Positions 11,484 to 22,387 of a stretch of DNA of 64,000 nt are shown piece by piece. The stretch comes from Physcia stellaris. Taxonomy: Eukaryota > Ascomycota > Lecanoromycetes > Caliciales > Physciaceae. The translations under genes were made by a program, and so were the position numbers. Under the pieces are notes generated by a model. That model did no database searches. It worked only from the letters and a program-made list of their open reading frames with translations, and was not told the DNA's origin. Within the stretch, counting starts at the first letter, position 1; every line of letters starts with the position of its first letter. The DNA lies in assembly GCA_018902385.1 (NCBI GenBank), contig JABSSW010000032.1, positions 1 through 64,000 of the forward strand, read 5' to 3'.

Positions 11484-12068
11484 CTCGGTATGGTTGTAGC
11501 CAAGTCCTGTCGATTGATAGGAAACCAAGGCAGCAGCCTCCTTTGGCACAACCTTTTATATCCCTCATCATGAGCATATCTTTCGTTTCCAAACTGCTTC
11601 ATTCGGGTGCGTTTCAATTACTACATCAATTCATTGAGGTAAGTGACCACGATTTCACATGTATGTATGAACAGCAGATGTGAAACGGATATCTAAGACT
11701 CACTATCGACCCGAAACACTGAACGGCAAAACGGAACCTTCTCAAAATACATGCACGTATTTCTTGTTTCCAAGTATCCTCCCCTCTCCAAATTGACGCA
11801 AATGAGTGTATCTATGTACAAGACGAAGAAAAAAACCAAACCTCTTCAATGCATGCGCTTCTTTCTTGTTTCCAAGTATGCGCCTCTCTCCAAAGTAATG
11901 TAAACGAGTGTGACCCCAAATATATAACCTAGAAATTCAACAAAAGAGCGTGAGCGGATTCAATCAATATGTACAAGAGAATCAAGCCGGTTGAGTTCTA
12001 TCTCCTACTCATGTCAAGAGCTTCGAGGTAGGAGAAGAAGATGTTTGATCAGTGAGCGTGGGTGCTGT
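11484..12068. other. Intergenic region between NLR-like gene and AA11 gene
   Basis: Holds the upstream region of the NLR-like gene and the 3' flank of the LPMO gene. The only structure I see is the two-copy repeat at 11760-11911. Short frames here match nothing. Confidence 0.45.
11760..11911. repeat. Two-copy direct repeat, 102-bp offset
   Basis: A ~50-base segment at 11760-11809 recurs at 11862-11911. Both copies begin TTTCTTGTTTCCAAGTAT, then CTCTCCAAA, and end GAGTGT, with about ten differences. It lies in the 3' flank of the AA11 gene. It is a diverged tandem duplication of unknown function. Confidence 0.75.
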
Positions 12069-13393
12069 TTAAGCGTTGAAATCTTTCGCAAACTTCGCAC
12101 TTCGCTTGGCCGACGCCATCATGATCTGGCCGGCAACACACTTCGTCCCTGGAGCCACGGCTTGCCACGGGCCTCCCACAAGCTTAAACTTGAAGGCGTC
12201 AGGCGAGCAGGTCAAGACAGAGCCTGAGGCAGCGGCCGCTGCTGAAGTTGCAGCGGAGGGCTCGGCGAAGATGGTTGCTGTGCCTGGGACTGCCGCGGCA
12301 GGGCTTGGCGAAGCTACTGGTGCGACAGAGGGTTGAACAGCGGGCGAGGCGGCTTGTGCGTTTGAGCCGGAGTCTGAGCCTGAGGAAGCCTTGTTTACGC
12401 CGCATTTTGGGCCAGTTGGGGGTCCGAGCTTGGCAGTGGGAGCCTTCTCAAGTGAAGCCCCTGGGTCCGGGAATTGGACGTCGGTGGATTCGGTAGTTGT
12501 GCAGTCTGTGGCGGGGATGTTGGCCACGAACATGGCAGGGAATGTAGCGTCTCGGGCAAGGAGTTCGAATTCGGCAGTCTCGTTGTAGGACGGCTCGCGT
12601 TCACTCGAGTCCAAGGCTGGAGTTTCGTCGACGTCTCGCTTGGCACTGCCACCGGTCACAACGATGGGTGCACAATTCATGTACATCTCACGGTTGCCGA
12701 TTTTGTTGAACCATGTCCACGCTAGCGTATATTCACCGGGCGCAATTCCTGCGGGAATGGAGTACTGAAATGTTGTGGGATCCATAGCGCCGGCATCGCT
12801 ACCAATATTTCTGTTCGCAAATTAAGTCAGCAGCTTTCGTTAAAGCGTATGGGGAAAGGTAGAATACGCACCCTTCGCTAGCGGTAGGACACCCTCCTTC
12901 GATGGAATGAATAACTTTGAACTCTGAATTCTTGGTCGGCGCCTTGTCAGAGGTGAGCGAAACCTGACAGCTGCCGCCGCCATGAGTTGCGCCCTGACGT
13001 AGGAGTTAGCACGAACCTCGACAGATAGATTGGTCAAGTACTTACACCGATGAAGGAGAGGGTCTGCTTGGCACCGATGGGCATTGTGGCAGTAGACTTA
13101 GCTGGAGCATACACTCCAGGTCGTTGTTTGCAAGGAAAATCGGACCCCTTTCCGAGTCAGGATTAATCTTCTTCAACGAAAGCGAGAGGTTTTCCGGCGG
13201 TTACTTACAGATGCGTCTAAAGGGCTGTTGTTTAAAGTATCAGGGCCTGTGTAGCAGTTAGATTATGTTATTTGTCTACGTCCTTACTAAAAAGCATACC
13301 ATATGGCGCAGGCGTAGCCAACTTCATGTGAGCAATGGCACCGGTTGCGAAGTAAGTGGCAGCGGCCATAACGAAAGTGTTTGTGAAAAACAT
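12069..13393 (-). CDS. AA11-type lytic polysaccharide monooxygenase, secreted
   Basis: Secreted copper enzyme predicted to cleave chitin oxidatively. Five exons: 13393-13300, 13246-13209, 13147-13046, 12993-12872, 12810-12069 (introns 53, 61, 52, 61 nt), giving 365 aa in frame. A signal peptide (residues 1-21, ending GAIA) leaves His22 as the mature N-terminus: '[11 protein letters not shown]'. This is followed by '[16 protein letters not shown]', '[14 protein letters not shown]' with His82 (mature 61), and '[16 protein letters not shown]' with Tyr162. N-terminal His, second His and axial Tyr form the AA11 histidine-brace set. A long Ala/Ser/Pro linker leads to a C-terminal Cys-containing module ('[18 protein letters not shown]', '[12 protein letters not shown]') like the X278 module of other AA11 proteins. 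Intron 2 ends in AAAG instead of YAG. Family call is firm; substrate is inferred. Confidence 0.9.
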
Positions 13394-15308
13394 ATTGTTC
13401 GATTTATTGATGATCCTGCCTGAGGACTTGTGTGGTTTCGTGCCTGACGACTTTTTGCAAGAAAATTGCTTGTTTCGGTAGCTGTAAGCGCGGACCCGGT
13501 GTATTGGAGTAAGTTCTGTCTCGGGCAAGTAAAATTTAGCAATGAACGTTTTTTTCTTTGCGGGAAGTTGTGAGGGATTTGTACTTTGTTCGTGGACAAA
13601 GAGGAGGCTAACAAAGGAATGTGGATAACTCGGGGCTGGGGTGGCAACGAAAAGATGATATAGGCAATCAATGTAACGACAATAGTATTATGTTGAGCTC
13701 AACAACGGCGTGAATGGGAAAGGCTAAAGTTCTGGACAATGTGTTGTGTTACCGAGCCGGGGAAAGCCGCTGAGGCGCACACCCTCTGGCCATTTGCACC
13801 GAAACGCAGAACTGAAGGCCATAAGCTTACCTAGTAACAAAATTTTTGTACAAGAAAGTAATGTCTGCCACAGGCAAGACGACGATGAAAGAAAGGCAGA
13901 TGAACAGGTCCAGCTGGTTCAAAAGAAGGGTGGGTTAATGGATGAGGATAGAGATATTGGTAAGGAGAGCGACATGCATCAGTCTTATATATAGCCAAGA
14001 CATGCCCATGACTCCCTAGCCATTGCGTCTGCATTGTACGCGTGGAGAAGGAGACTCATAGATGCCGCTATTCACTCTGGTGATGGCAGGGAGCAATTAC
14101 TGGTGATTGAAAATGCAGGCCGAAGGAGCCATCTAGGGAGGCGCGAAAGCCTGGCCAAAGAGATCGCGTAGACGCCGTTTCGCGAAGAAGATTGAAGCAG
14201 AAGAAACATGGGCGCGTGGTCCGTAGAGCCCACCGAGCCGCTGGACTTGGAGTATGGTCGGCATTGGAGGTCGCAGCTGTTGCGTTGTCATCGGTCTTGG
14301 CGTCAAATGGCCACAAGACCTGTCCGGTGGCCGTAGTGAAACAAGGTGAGTGACGAGTTGACTTTGGAGATACTATCCCCCAAAGTAAGAGGAGAAAAGG
14401 AAAAGGCGTTGTAGAAGTCGAGGGTTGAGATTCTCAAAGACCCAATGGAAAGCCAAGCAAGGATGCGGAATGCCAAGCTTTCACTAAGACGGCCTAGAAC
14501 GGCGCCCTGGCCGGTGTGCCGGTTGGCTCACATGCATCGCAACTCCACAAACGTGAGACGAGGCTCGCGTTTCAAGATGGATGGAAGCGCTCCGGCTCAC
14601 GTGTTGGGCTTGAGCACTCACTCAGAGCGCCTAAAGTCTGAATCCCATGACACCAGCTTCGCCCGCAACCTCCGAGTGGTTGCCTTCCATTCACCACTCC
14701 TAGCGCCGTCAAGGTGCTGCGAAGCCCGTGATACACGCATTGCACCTCAAGAAAGAAGCCTAGACGACGGCATCTATCTGAACGGTCATCAGCACGTCGT
14801 GTCTGTTCAGCTTTTCTCAGAAAACATACCACTCAAATGCTTGAATGCCGAAATGGCTGCGCGCAAACGATCTCTCTCAAGAGTCCACATAAGACTGAGG
14901 GATAATTGCCACAGCTCCACGTGTAGCAACTGTCACGTTGGCACGCATCTGAGCGCGACTCAGACGCCTGGATTGATGCTGGTTTGTTTACTCGACTGAG
15001 CCAGTGTAGGTATCTTCAAGCAATGAAACAACCTAGATCTGGAACGTGCGGAAACCTAGACTCATCCAATCGTCATGTGTGACGACCGTAGACGTAGGGT
15101 TTGATTCGTATTCGCATACCCTTGACGGTTACGTTATGACCGCAGTGATTGGCATAGGTCTGGTCCCTCCGTATCGAAGTGGGTTCTTGGGGGCTCTCCA
15201 AGGCTTGGTAACACCAGAAGTTAGAGCTCATGGCTCCACCTTCGTATCCTTTGGCACAAGTGCGGCTATGTATTTGCCTTGAAAAGTGTTGCCTGTGTAC
15301 CCCACCTT
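13394..15308. other. Intergenic ~1.9 kb, no supported gene
   Basis: Normal-composition DNA. A 184-codon plus-strand frame (14445-14999, ATG start) is Arg/Ser/His-rich and resembles no family. A minus-strand open frame (about 14340-14068, containing 'LWPFDAKTDDNATAATSN') has no ATG and no clear splice partner. Either could be a small unrecognised gene or UTR; I do not call them. No tRNA or rRNA is visible. Confidence 0.4.
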
Positions 15309-16142
15309 TCAAAGAATGAGCACGAGAACCAGTAGCAGGATCAAGACAAGTATCAGCACTCCAATGCAACAGCTTGACCATGTCTCTGCTCCAGTCAGCC
15401 ATGACTTGGTAGTATTTGTGAGACATACTCGCCTTCATTCCTTTTGATCACATCCCCAACCCTGGAGAGTCCGCCTTGGAGCTTGCCGCCAACGCGATCG
15501 GCCAAATTGTCCACATCCTCTAGCATCTCTCCCTGCTCTTCCAATTCCCGACCCATATCGTTGGCTTGATTTCTTAAGTTCTCGACCGTTCCGTACACTT
15601 CGTCCAGGGCTTCATCCTGCTCATGCATGATCTCGACCTGTCTTTGCTGCTCAAAAGCCGCGTAGTCATCCCTTTCTGTGGGAGATTCGAGTCCAAATGT
15701 GTCTGGAGGTGGCAAAGCTGATCCATTCGAGGCTTTGTATTGAGTGCCGCCTACAGTACTTTCGAGCTCCTTCCGCATATCTTCCAGCTCATTCCCGACA
15801 TCTTGCACGAGTTTCCGTCGCCGGCCGACTTCATCGATATCGAGTCCATAGCGAAACGGATCCTTCTCGACGGCGTGAACACTGTCGCCAAGATCCTGTA
15901 GGTCGGAGCTTAGGTCGTGGACATTGCTTTCCAGCTCTTTGCGCGCCTGTATGAGTTCAGGTGAAGATACGGAGGTTGCGAGGGATCGGATGCGTAAGTA
16001 GGAAGAGAGAAGGGAGCGAGTTGCTGTTAGTGTCGAAAGGACATCGCTGGCTGAGTTTCAGAATGAATAGAGATCCGTTGGGAGTTGGGACTTACGCTTG
16101 TGCTTCCAAGAAAGGGTCGCTGTTATGCGTAGCAGACATCAT
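15309..16142 (-). CDS. Tlg1/syntaxin-6-type Qc-SNARE
   Basis: Endosome/trans-Golgi t-SNARE. Three exons: 16142-16096, 16046-15433, 15385-15309; introns 49 nt (GTAAGT...CCAG) and 47 nt (GCGAGT...GCAG, a GC-AG intron), giving 245 aa in frame. The N-terminus 'MMSATHNSDPFLEAQADVL' and 'LLSSYLRIRSLA' match the Habc start of fungal Tlg1. The SNARE motif runs about residues 158-215 ('EQDEALDEVYGTVENLR', 'DMGRELEEQGEMLEDVD') with zero-layer Gln at ~187. The last exon supplies 'TWSSCCIG' and a ~20-residue hydrophobic anchor ending at the C-terminus. Frame continuity across both splices and the anchor make the model secure. Two tandem ATGs are present and either could initiate. Confidence 0.93.
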
Positions 16143-17630
16143 GTTGGCGGTTTAATCGTAGAGATCAACGCAAGCAATGGCATTTTAGCTGACCGAAAGG
16201 TATCAGATAGGCAACACCATAGCATTTAAAGGGCTGTAGGTAGCCGAGGTTGCGCAAGTCGCCTTGTCGCCCGCCGTGTAGTGTCACGTGATAACTGACA
16301 TCGTGTCTTTAAGGTATGATAGTATGCCAGTACCCGACCCGGCCCCACTCTCGATTACACCCCGTTCTGGTTTGGAACTGTTCTGCCTACCTACCTACCT
16401 ACGCAGCTGTTATTCGACACTATGGACTCTAGTCTAACTCGTGAAGAACCAGCTTACGGAGACAGACTTCCCAAGTCCCCCGTGGGATCAAAATACTTTC
16501 TCTTAGTATCGCTTTTTGTCTCCACGAATGGTTAGCCGTGGCACGGCTTTAATGAGCAGCGTCGTCGTTTCTTCCAGTGATTCCCTGTTATGCATTCATT
16601 GAGGCGGGAGCACTTTCAAAATGATGCTTCTTTTCCCGACTTCTGACCGGAACATTGCTAAGATTAACAGCTAATCAGTTTCCACCGGCACCTTGCAAAT
16701 ATGAGACTAGCAGCTACATTCGTTCTCTATGACCCAGCTCCTGACAGCGGACATCAAAGAGAGGGTTCCGTCCTCAAGGTAAATGCCCGACGAATATCTC
16801 AGTATTGTTTAGCCACTTCAAATTCTACAAAATAACATCACTCATGTATTGCGTTCTCAATGTCGTACCTTTATTTTACCGTACTTTGTAATCTACCCGT
16901 CTGCTCGGTCAAAACCGGCATTGCCCCTTTGCTTGTTACCTATGCCAGGAGGCGGATAGTCATACTCATCGGCCTCAACCAAGCCCGAATCCGACTCTAC
17001 ACGTCAGCCCCGGCAGACCGTTGGAATTGTAACGATCATGACCGGACGCGTGTCGAACTAGTCAATCCTGGACGCCAGCTCTGACATAGCGATTTGGAAT
17101 CAAATGTGGTCCTCTTGGTTATCATTCGCTGATATGTAATCAGCAAGCTCTTCGTAATCTCAGCTCAACTTCCGACAGACCCATTGAGTAACAAGGAATC
17201 ATCTCTCAAGGGCCTCTAGTCTTACATCCAGAAAGGGATATCGTTTTACCGCCAGTTGTCGCTAGAGCACAGCTGATGGTACAGTTGGCCTCGTGACAGC
17301 TCGGAAGATGACCAAGCTCCATAATTCATGGTCCTTGAGCGCTTTTTTGGAACCAATCGCATTCGGCAATCCTTCAGACATTATGGATTCTATGACCTCA
17401 AGGATGAGGGCTGAAAATGATTTCTCGAGCTAAGTGAGTAGTCGTGAGATATAAGACCGCAGCTCGTCCCAACATTCATCTTCGCCATCGCTTTCATCAT
17501 TCAGATCAGCATCCGCAAATCCAGAACTTCAGTGTAGCCGTATCTTCCAACTTAACCCACCTGCCCTCCTCTAAATCATCTGCGAACCCACAAGAGACCT
17601 TCAAAGCACCCACCTCCTCAACTCGCCAGA
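16143..17630. other. Intergenic ~1.5 kb, no supported gene
   Basis: Upstream region shared by the SNARE gene (minus) and the small secreted protein gene (plus). A short CCTA run occurs at ~16386-16402. Short frames, such as the one at 16860-17084, match no family. The 5' UTR of the gene at 17631 probably lies in the last ~150 bases. Confidence 0.45.
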
Positions 17631-18053
17631 ATGAAACTCACCACCGCCCTCACAGCCATGGTCGCCACCACTCTCGCCTCAGCGCTCGCCGCCCCCACCG
17701 CAGAAGCCCACCAGCCCACCAAGCGTTACGCCAGGGGCTACTGCGGGCTTCACATCACGCAACACCAAAAGAACGAATTCGGCGTCGGCCGCGACTACCA
17801 ATTCGACATCCGCCTCTACGATAACAACAAGGTCCAAATCGGCGGTACCAACGGGCTCGCCATCCCCAGCGGGCAGACCAGGAGCTTGGACAGCCAGTTG
17901 CCCTACACGCTGGACATCACGGCGGGGAATGTTGATCGGGATCAGATCGGCTTTGCTTATGCGGGCCAGCATTGGAATACCGGCTCTGGCCAGTGCAGCC
18001 TTGGGGGTTATGACCGGGGTAGCAGGCAAGCTGATTGCGGCTTTAGCTGCTAA
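17631..18053 (+). CDS. Small secreted cysteine-containing protein, effector-like
   Basis: Single-exon 140-aa protein. A signal peptide occupies residues 1-20 or 21 ('MKLTTALTAMVATTLASALA'). A short pro-region ends in a Lys31-Arg32 dibasic site, a likely Kex2 cut, giving 'YARGYCGLHITQHQKNEFGV' at the mature end. Only four cysteines follow (38, 122, 136, 140), so two disulfides are possible; the C-terminus is 'SLGGYDRGSRQADCGFSC'. The pattern 'GYC..H..Q.QKNE.GVG..Y.FD', a central 'SQLPYTL', and a 'GGYD.GSRQ.DCGFSC' end is, from memory, a recurring small-secreted-protein pattern in plant-associated ascomycetes, of unknown biochemical role. An overlapping longer frame (17444-17824) is a shadow. 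Effector function is inference from size, secretion and cysteine pattern. Confidence 0.8.
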   Translation: MKLTTALTAMVATTLASALAAPTAEAHQPTKRYARGYCGLHITQHQKNEFGVGRDYQFDIRLYDNNKVQIGGTNGLAIPSGQTRSLDSQLPYTLDITAGNVDRDQIGFAYAGQHWNTGSGQCSLGGYDRGSRQADCGFSC

Positions 18054-19162
18054 ATGAGGATTAGGAGGAGCTCCATTGTGGTTGAGGGCGATTCGTCGAC
18101 GGTATCGCCTTTTGTCTGGATGAAATGCATCGTCCGGAGTAGTGTTGGCAAATGCGTTCTTTACTAGATTTACCTGCGTTTCTCATGTCCGAGTTCTATC
18201 TATTTTTCATCAGCGTAGCTAGACGCGAGACGTACTTAGGTCTTGCGCAACGTCCTTCACTTGGCAAAACTAGCCCATCAAATTAAACATCGGAGATTTT
18301 CACTTTCCACTCATCTCAGCATGTTCGAGACCCATTCTTTCTGCTGGAGCGAGAGGTTTTTATCAAGGAGCCCCAAACAACTATAGCTAGCAAATCTTAA
18401 CATTCGGCGTTCAATTCCAGCCGGGAGGAAGTATGTTCTGCTTACACAATCTATCTATTAGGGAAATAGTGAGTCAGGAAGGGCGTTAGACCTCGCTTGC
18501 ATCCCGCGGCTTTTTGATATACATTATTACCAGAATTGTATAGAATCCTGGACCCCTCTACGGAATAAGATCAAGGAGTTTTACGCAGAGGGTACGCATC
18601 AAGGAAGGCTAAAAAGCTTCTTGACGATAGATATCGCGTTTTGGGGATTAGTGACTGCCCTTGAAGCTCCAACTCCGCGTCAATAATGAAGCGCTTATTC
18701 GATGTTGCCGAGAGCGGTCTTTTTGGTTGAGCAGAGTTGAGGCAAATGGCCTTTACGTAGAGAATACTGATCAAGAGACCTGAAATCTAATGATAGAAGC
18801 CTTTTTTACAATATCTATCGCATGTGGGTGATTCGTGACAGCCATGAAGCTCCAACTCCGCGTCAATGGTGACTAGCTTACTCGGTGTTTTTTGTTGGTT
18901 GACTAGACTTTAGGCCAATGGCCTGTGGAGCCAGATCCAATTTCTGTGATTCGGGTTATCTCGGGAACGGAGAAGCTTCGAGTGCTCTAGAGAGGCGAAT
19001 CATCTAGCAAAATTCAAAAGAATTATAAGAGTGGAGGAGATCAGGCCGTCCTTCCCGCCGGTAAATGCCTGGAAGTGAACGAACTGTCCATGACTGGGCT
19101 CTCATAGTAAATAAGAACGTGGCAGATCGCTTTTCGGCTTAACGAGCTTTTCTCTAATACTC
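18054..19162. other. Intergenic ~1.1 kb with a duplicated segment
   Basis: Lies between the 3' end of the secreted-protein gene and the 3' end of the adhesin-like gene. The only structure I see is the pair of related segments at about 18640-18745 and 18825-18930. No coding frame is convincing. Confidence 0.45.
18640..18930. repeat. Two-copy direct repeat, 183-bp offset
   Basis: GAAGCTCCAACTCCGCGTCA plus AT (22 bases) is identical at 18663-18684 and 18846-18867. Weaker similarity extends on both sides: upstream 'ATATCTATCGC'-like, downstream 'TTGGTTGA...AGG.CAAATGGCCT'. It looks like an old tandem duplication in an intergenic region. It is not protein-coding as far as I can tell. Confidence 0.7.
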
Positions 19163-22100
19163 TCAGCTGATCAATATCGACACTACCACCACCATTAATA
19201 TAGTAAAGACGTGGACACGAGCCACGGTCGCCTTTCCTTCGAAAGCTAGCGCAGTTGTCGCATTGCCGGTGGATGAAGTTGCTGTGGGCCCATCTCCAAA
19301 AGCTGCATAGATGAGCGCACCAAGGCCACCATCGACCGTTATGCTTGCACCAGATGCTGCGTTCCCAGCTGTTGGTGTGGCTCCCGGCCTCAGCGTCGAG
19401 CCACCGATGACTATGCTTCCATCAGCGGCTTCGGAAATAGGCTTACCATCTATGGTAACAGGAGCGCCTCCGGGGGTCAATGTAGTTCCAGCAAGCACCA
19501 GACTGCCGTCCGGTGCTACGGACACCATTATACCACTCCAGGTGGCGCCTTGACCACCCGGCATCAAGGTGGTGCCTTCGATCACTAGGTGTCCGTTAGT
19601 GGCTAGCGACATTAATCTAGTGCCATATGAGGAGCTTCTGCTTCCAGGAATCAGGGTCGTTCCATCGATCACTAGGTCGCCAGCGGCGTTCTCGGAAACT
19701 GGCATGCCCGCCACTGTCACGGCACTTCCCGCAGCTGTCAATGTAGTTCCATCCAGGACCAGCGCATGATCCGGCGCTACCGATATGGATGTCCCACCAA
19801 AAGTTATGCCAGGATCGCCTGGTATAAGGGTAGTCTGGTCGACTACCAAATTGCCATCCGAGTCCACGGAGATTCTCGACCCGTGCAAGGTTACGCTGCT
19901 GGCTTTGTGCGCTGTGTCAGACACGGGATCCTGAGCCGATATCGCGCTGGCATGGTACAATTGATCAAAAGGTATAATTTGGGACCCAATTGACAGGGAC
20001 GAAGGCCCGATGGTCATCACCATCCCGGAGACAGTGATTGGTGATCCGCCAGATGTATGCGTAACACCCGAAATTACGATAGCATGTGGAAGTAGAGTCA
20101 GGTCGTGGCCCATTATCTTTGTCGTGATGGCTTTGCCCTGCGGTAAACTCAGCGGCTTTGGAGCCACAACGACACCAGACGAATCTATAGATATGACCGC
20201 TCCGCCAGGTAGAGTCTTTGGCAAAGCACCTGGTGTAAGCACGTCTCCAGCGATTGCTACAGCGTGCGGGTGATATATTAGCGGGCTATTGGCTATCGTT
20301 GCCATGGCTTGCTGCGATGTCGGTAAAGGTATGGTCTTAGACCCAATCGCAACACCCGACGGTGCCAGCGATACCAACGTTCCAGAAACAGTAACGGGAG
20401 ATCCACCCTGGATTAGTGTGGCCGTTCCGATTACAATGGAATGGGGCAGTAAAGTGGCAGCATGTTCGGCAATGATCGTGGTTATGGGAGGCTGTCCGTT
20501 AGCATCGTGTGGAGCTGCATGTGATGCACCCGGTATGCTAGGATTGTTAAAGATATCCAGGGGTATACCAATCGGGTCACTGCCTGGATCAGGTACTCCC
20601 GACCGAGTTCCATCCGCTTCATCTCCACCATTTGAGCTATGCTCTGGGATATCGCCTTGGCCCGGAGAAAGTGTCGGCTGGCTGGGATCACTGAGCCCAA
20701 GACCAGGCTTCACAGATGCTTTTGCTGTCTGCTCCGGCTGATCTAATTCAGGTGTTGATACCGGGGCCGGAGTTGGTAATCCCACAATGCCTGGGTCTCC
20801 GCCGTCAGAAGTTTTAGCGGTGCTTGAAGGGCCGCTGGTGGTAAGTGGATCCACAGCTGATACTGGCACAAGCGTCCTTGGTGGGTCGTATCCGATAAAG
20901 AAGTTACCTTCGCAGGTCGTCCATAACGGGTTGAGCGAACTCAGCCTTGTCGGGAATGCTAAGCGTGGAATGTATGGTTCTCCAGGTGCAGGCTTATACC
21001 AGTTGGCCTCCTATATTGAATCAGATATATAATAACGCAGCTACGTCTCAGGTGATATACCTACCATTACATCTTGAGGAGGACACGGGAGATCTGCAAG
21101 ATTCAAAGGCCTAAGAACAGGAGCACCGTTACCGTGACCACCACCGACGACGGTAGAAAGCTCGCCCGGGTCGAAAGCTAACATTGTTTCACCAATGGAC
21201 GAACCGTAGGTACCACAGTTATCTAAAGCTTGAAGACCCCTGAAATTGATGTACACAGAAGGCGAGGTACTAAATCATGAAACGTCAGCTAATGAGTCTG
21301 CTGCAGCTTAAGGAGATCTCTCAACGTACAACGTCAGTCCATCGAGTGCGACTACACTCGAAGATGATTCGCTTGCACCTCTGGCTAAGCCTGCAGTTAT
21401 CGAATTTTGCCTCAGTGTCTGAATCGCTGTTAGTCCTTGACTTCTTGAAGCTTTTGATCCCAATCCCGTAGATGTCAGCGGCGTGCAATTCTCGTTCCGC
21501 TCCCACGGATTAGTGGAATAGAACTTAAATGTCAGCCCACTAACAGCGGTCAGCTTCGCATACACAACCTCCTCAGTCGTCGTCCACGGCGCCTCATCAA
21601 GCTTGCACACATCCGTGCTAATCCAGTACACCAGGCTGGACTGCTGGTACGGTCGGTTCACTGTAGTTGCCCCTTTACCTAACGGCGTCGTGTCACTACC
21701 CACAATGCTCAGACAGGAGGTGTTCGCGTTCGCCACGGGCCAGTAATAAAGCTCCACCGCTGTCAATCCGAAATGACATCCAGATCTGGCATATGGTCCA
21801 CAACAAGAACCTGTGCTGTTGAACAGCACAGGACACTGGGGCGATCGCAGGAACTCTACTAGGCTAGCAAGCGATGATGTCGATGCTGCCGGCGCGGGCG
21901 TTCCGTCTACCATGCATTGGCAGCCGCCACCGAAGCAGGGGTTGTAGTATGAAAGAGCTAGTATGGTCTGGATGTTCTTTCGCTCCAACGTGGACTGGCT
22001 GGGACAAGAAGAGTTCCACAAGTAGCAGAGGGTGGAGAAATCGGCGAAGGCCTGGGTGCCTTGGTCGCCGTTGAAGCGATTGTTGCCGCAGCCTACAATG

Positions 22101-22387
22101 TAGTGGTGTGATGACGTGTTCGGGCTAACGGAGTCATGCGTGAGGATGGATGGGCTGGGTGTTGTTGACTGACCGGTAACGGTGGATTTGTTCGTTGATT
22201 TGAAGTATTTGGAATTAACGGCTGACGCTCGCCATGTCTGATTCATTCGCCCTGCTTCTGAACGTCCAGACGCGGACAATACTGGATAGCTGGATTGTAT
22301 TTGCTGCTGCGTGCGTCGGGCCATCTGGGCATAACTCGAGTAGAGCACCGAAGACAGTAAAATAATACCAAATATTTGCTGCATCAT
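19163..22387 (-). CDS. Large secreted wall/adhesin-like protein with repeat half and hydrophobic C-tail
   Basis: Three exons: 22387-21330, 21269-21065, 21010-19163 (introns 60 nt GTACGT...TTAG and 54 nt GTAGGT...ATAG), giving 1036 aa in frame. The start at 22387 begins the signal peptide 'MMQQIFGIILLSSVLYSSYA'; an in-frame ATG at 22441 would bury it. The N-half is Cys-rich ('GCGNNRFNGDQGTQAF', 'CFGGGCQCMVDG', 'GSCCGPYARSGCHFG') with the conserved 'LTFTSPSVYINFRGLQA' and 'EANWYKPAPGEPYIP'. The C-half has a Pro/Ser/Asp linker, then many short beta-type repeats around 'G..VSVAPDGSLVLAGTTL' and 'ITVSG..V.I..S.L.IGS'. It ends 'VHVFTILMVVVVSILIS', a GPI-signal or membrane tail. Such proteins are common in ascomycete genomes with no defined activity. 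A wall or adhesion role is inference. Confidence 0.85.

Noticed and set aside
11113-11683. Plus-strand frames antisense to the NLR-like gene 5' end
   Set aside because: The minus strand yields a full NB-ARC N-terminus after splicing. The plus frames have no motif.
12076-12725. Several plus-strand frames antisense to the AA11 gene
   Set aside because: They are mirrors of the Ala/Ser/Pro-rich linker and match nothing. The minus-strand exon chain is complete and in frame.
14445-14999. 184-codon plus-strand frame with ATG
   Set aside because: Arg/Ser/His-rich composition, no domain, no introns or neighbours to support it. Frames of this size occur by chance in GC-balanced DNA.
16860-17084. 74-codon plus-strand frame
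   Set aside because: No signal peptide, motif or splice context. It lies in a probable divergent promoter region.
17444-17824. 126-codon frame overlapping the small secreted protein gene
   Set aside because: It is rich in His, Arg and Pro, typical of an off-frame reading of a GC-rich coding region. The 17631-18053 frame has a signal peptide and cysteine pattern.
18405-18435. tRNA-like T-loop (GTTCAATTCC)
   Set aside because: The flanking five-base arms do not pair, so no cloverleaf forms.
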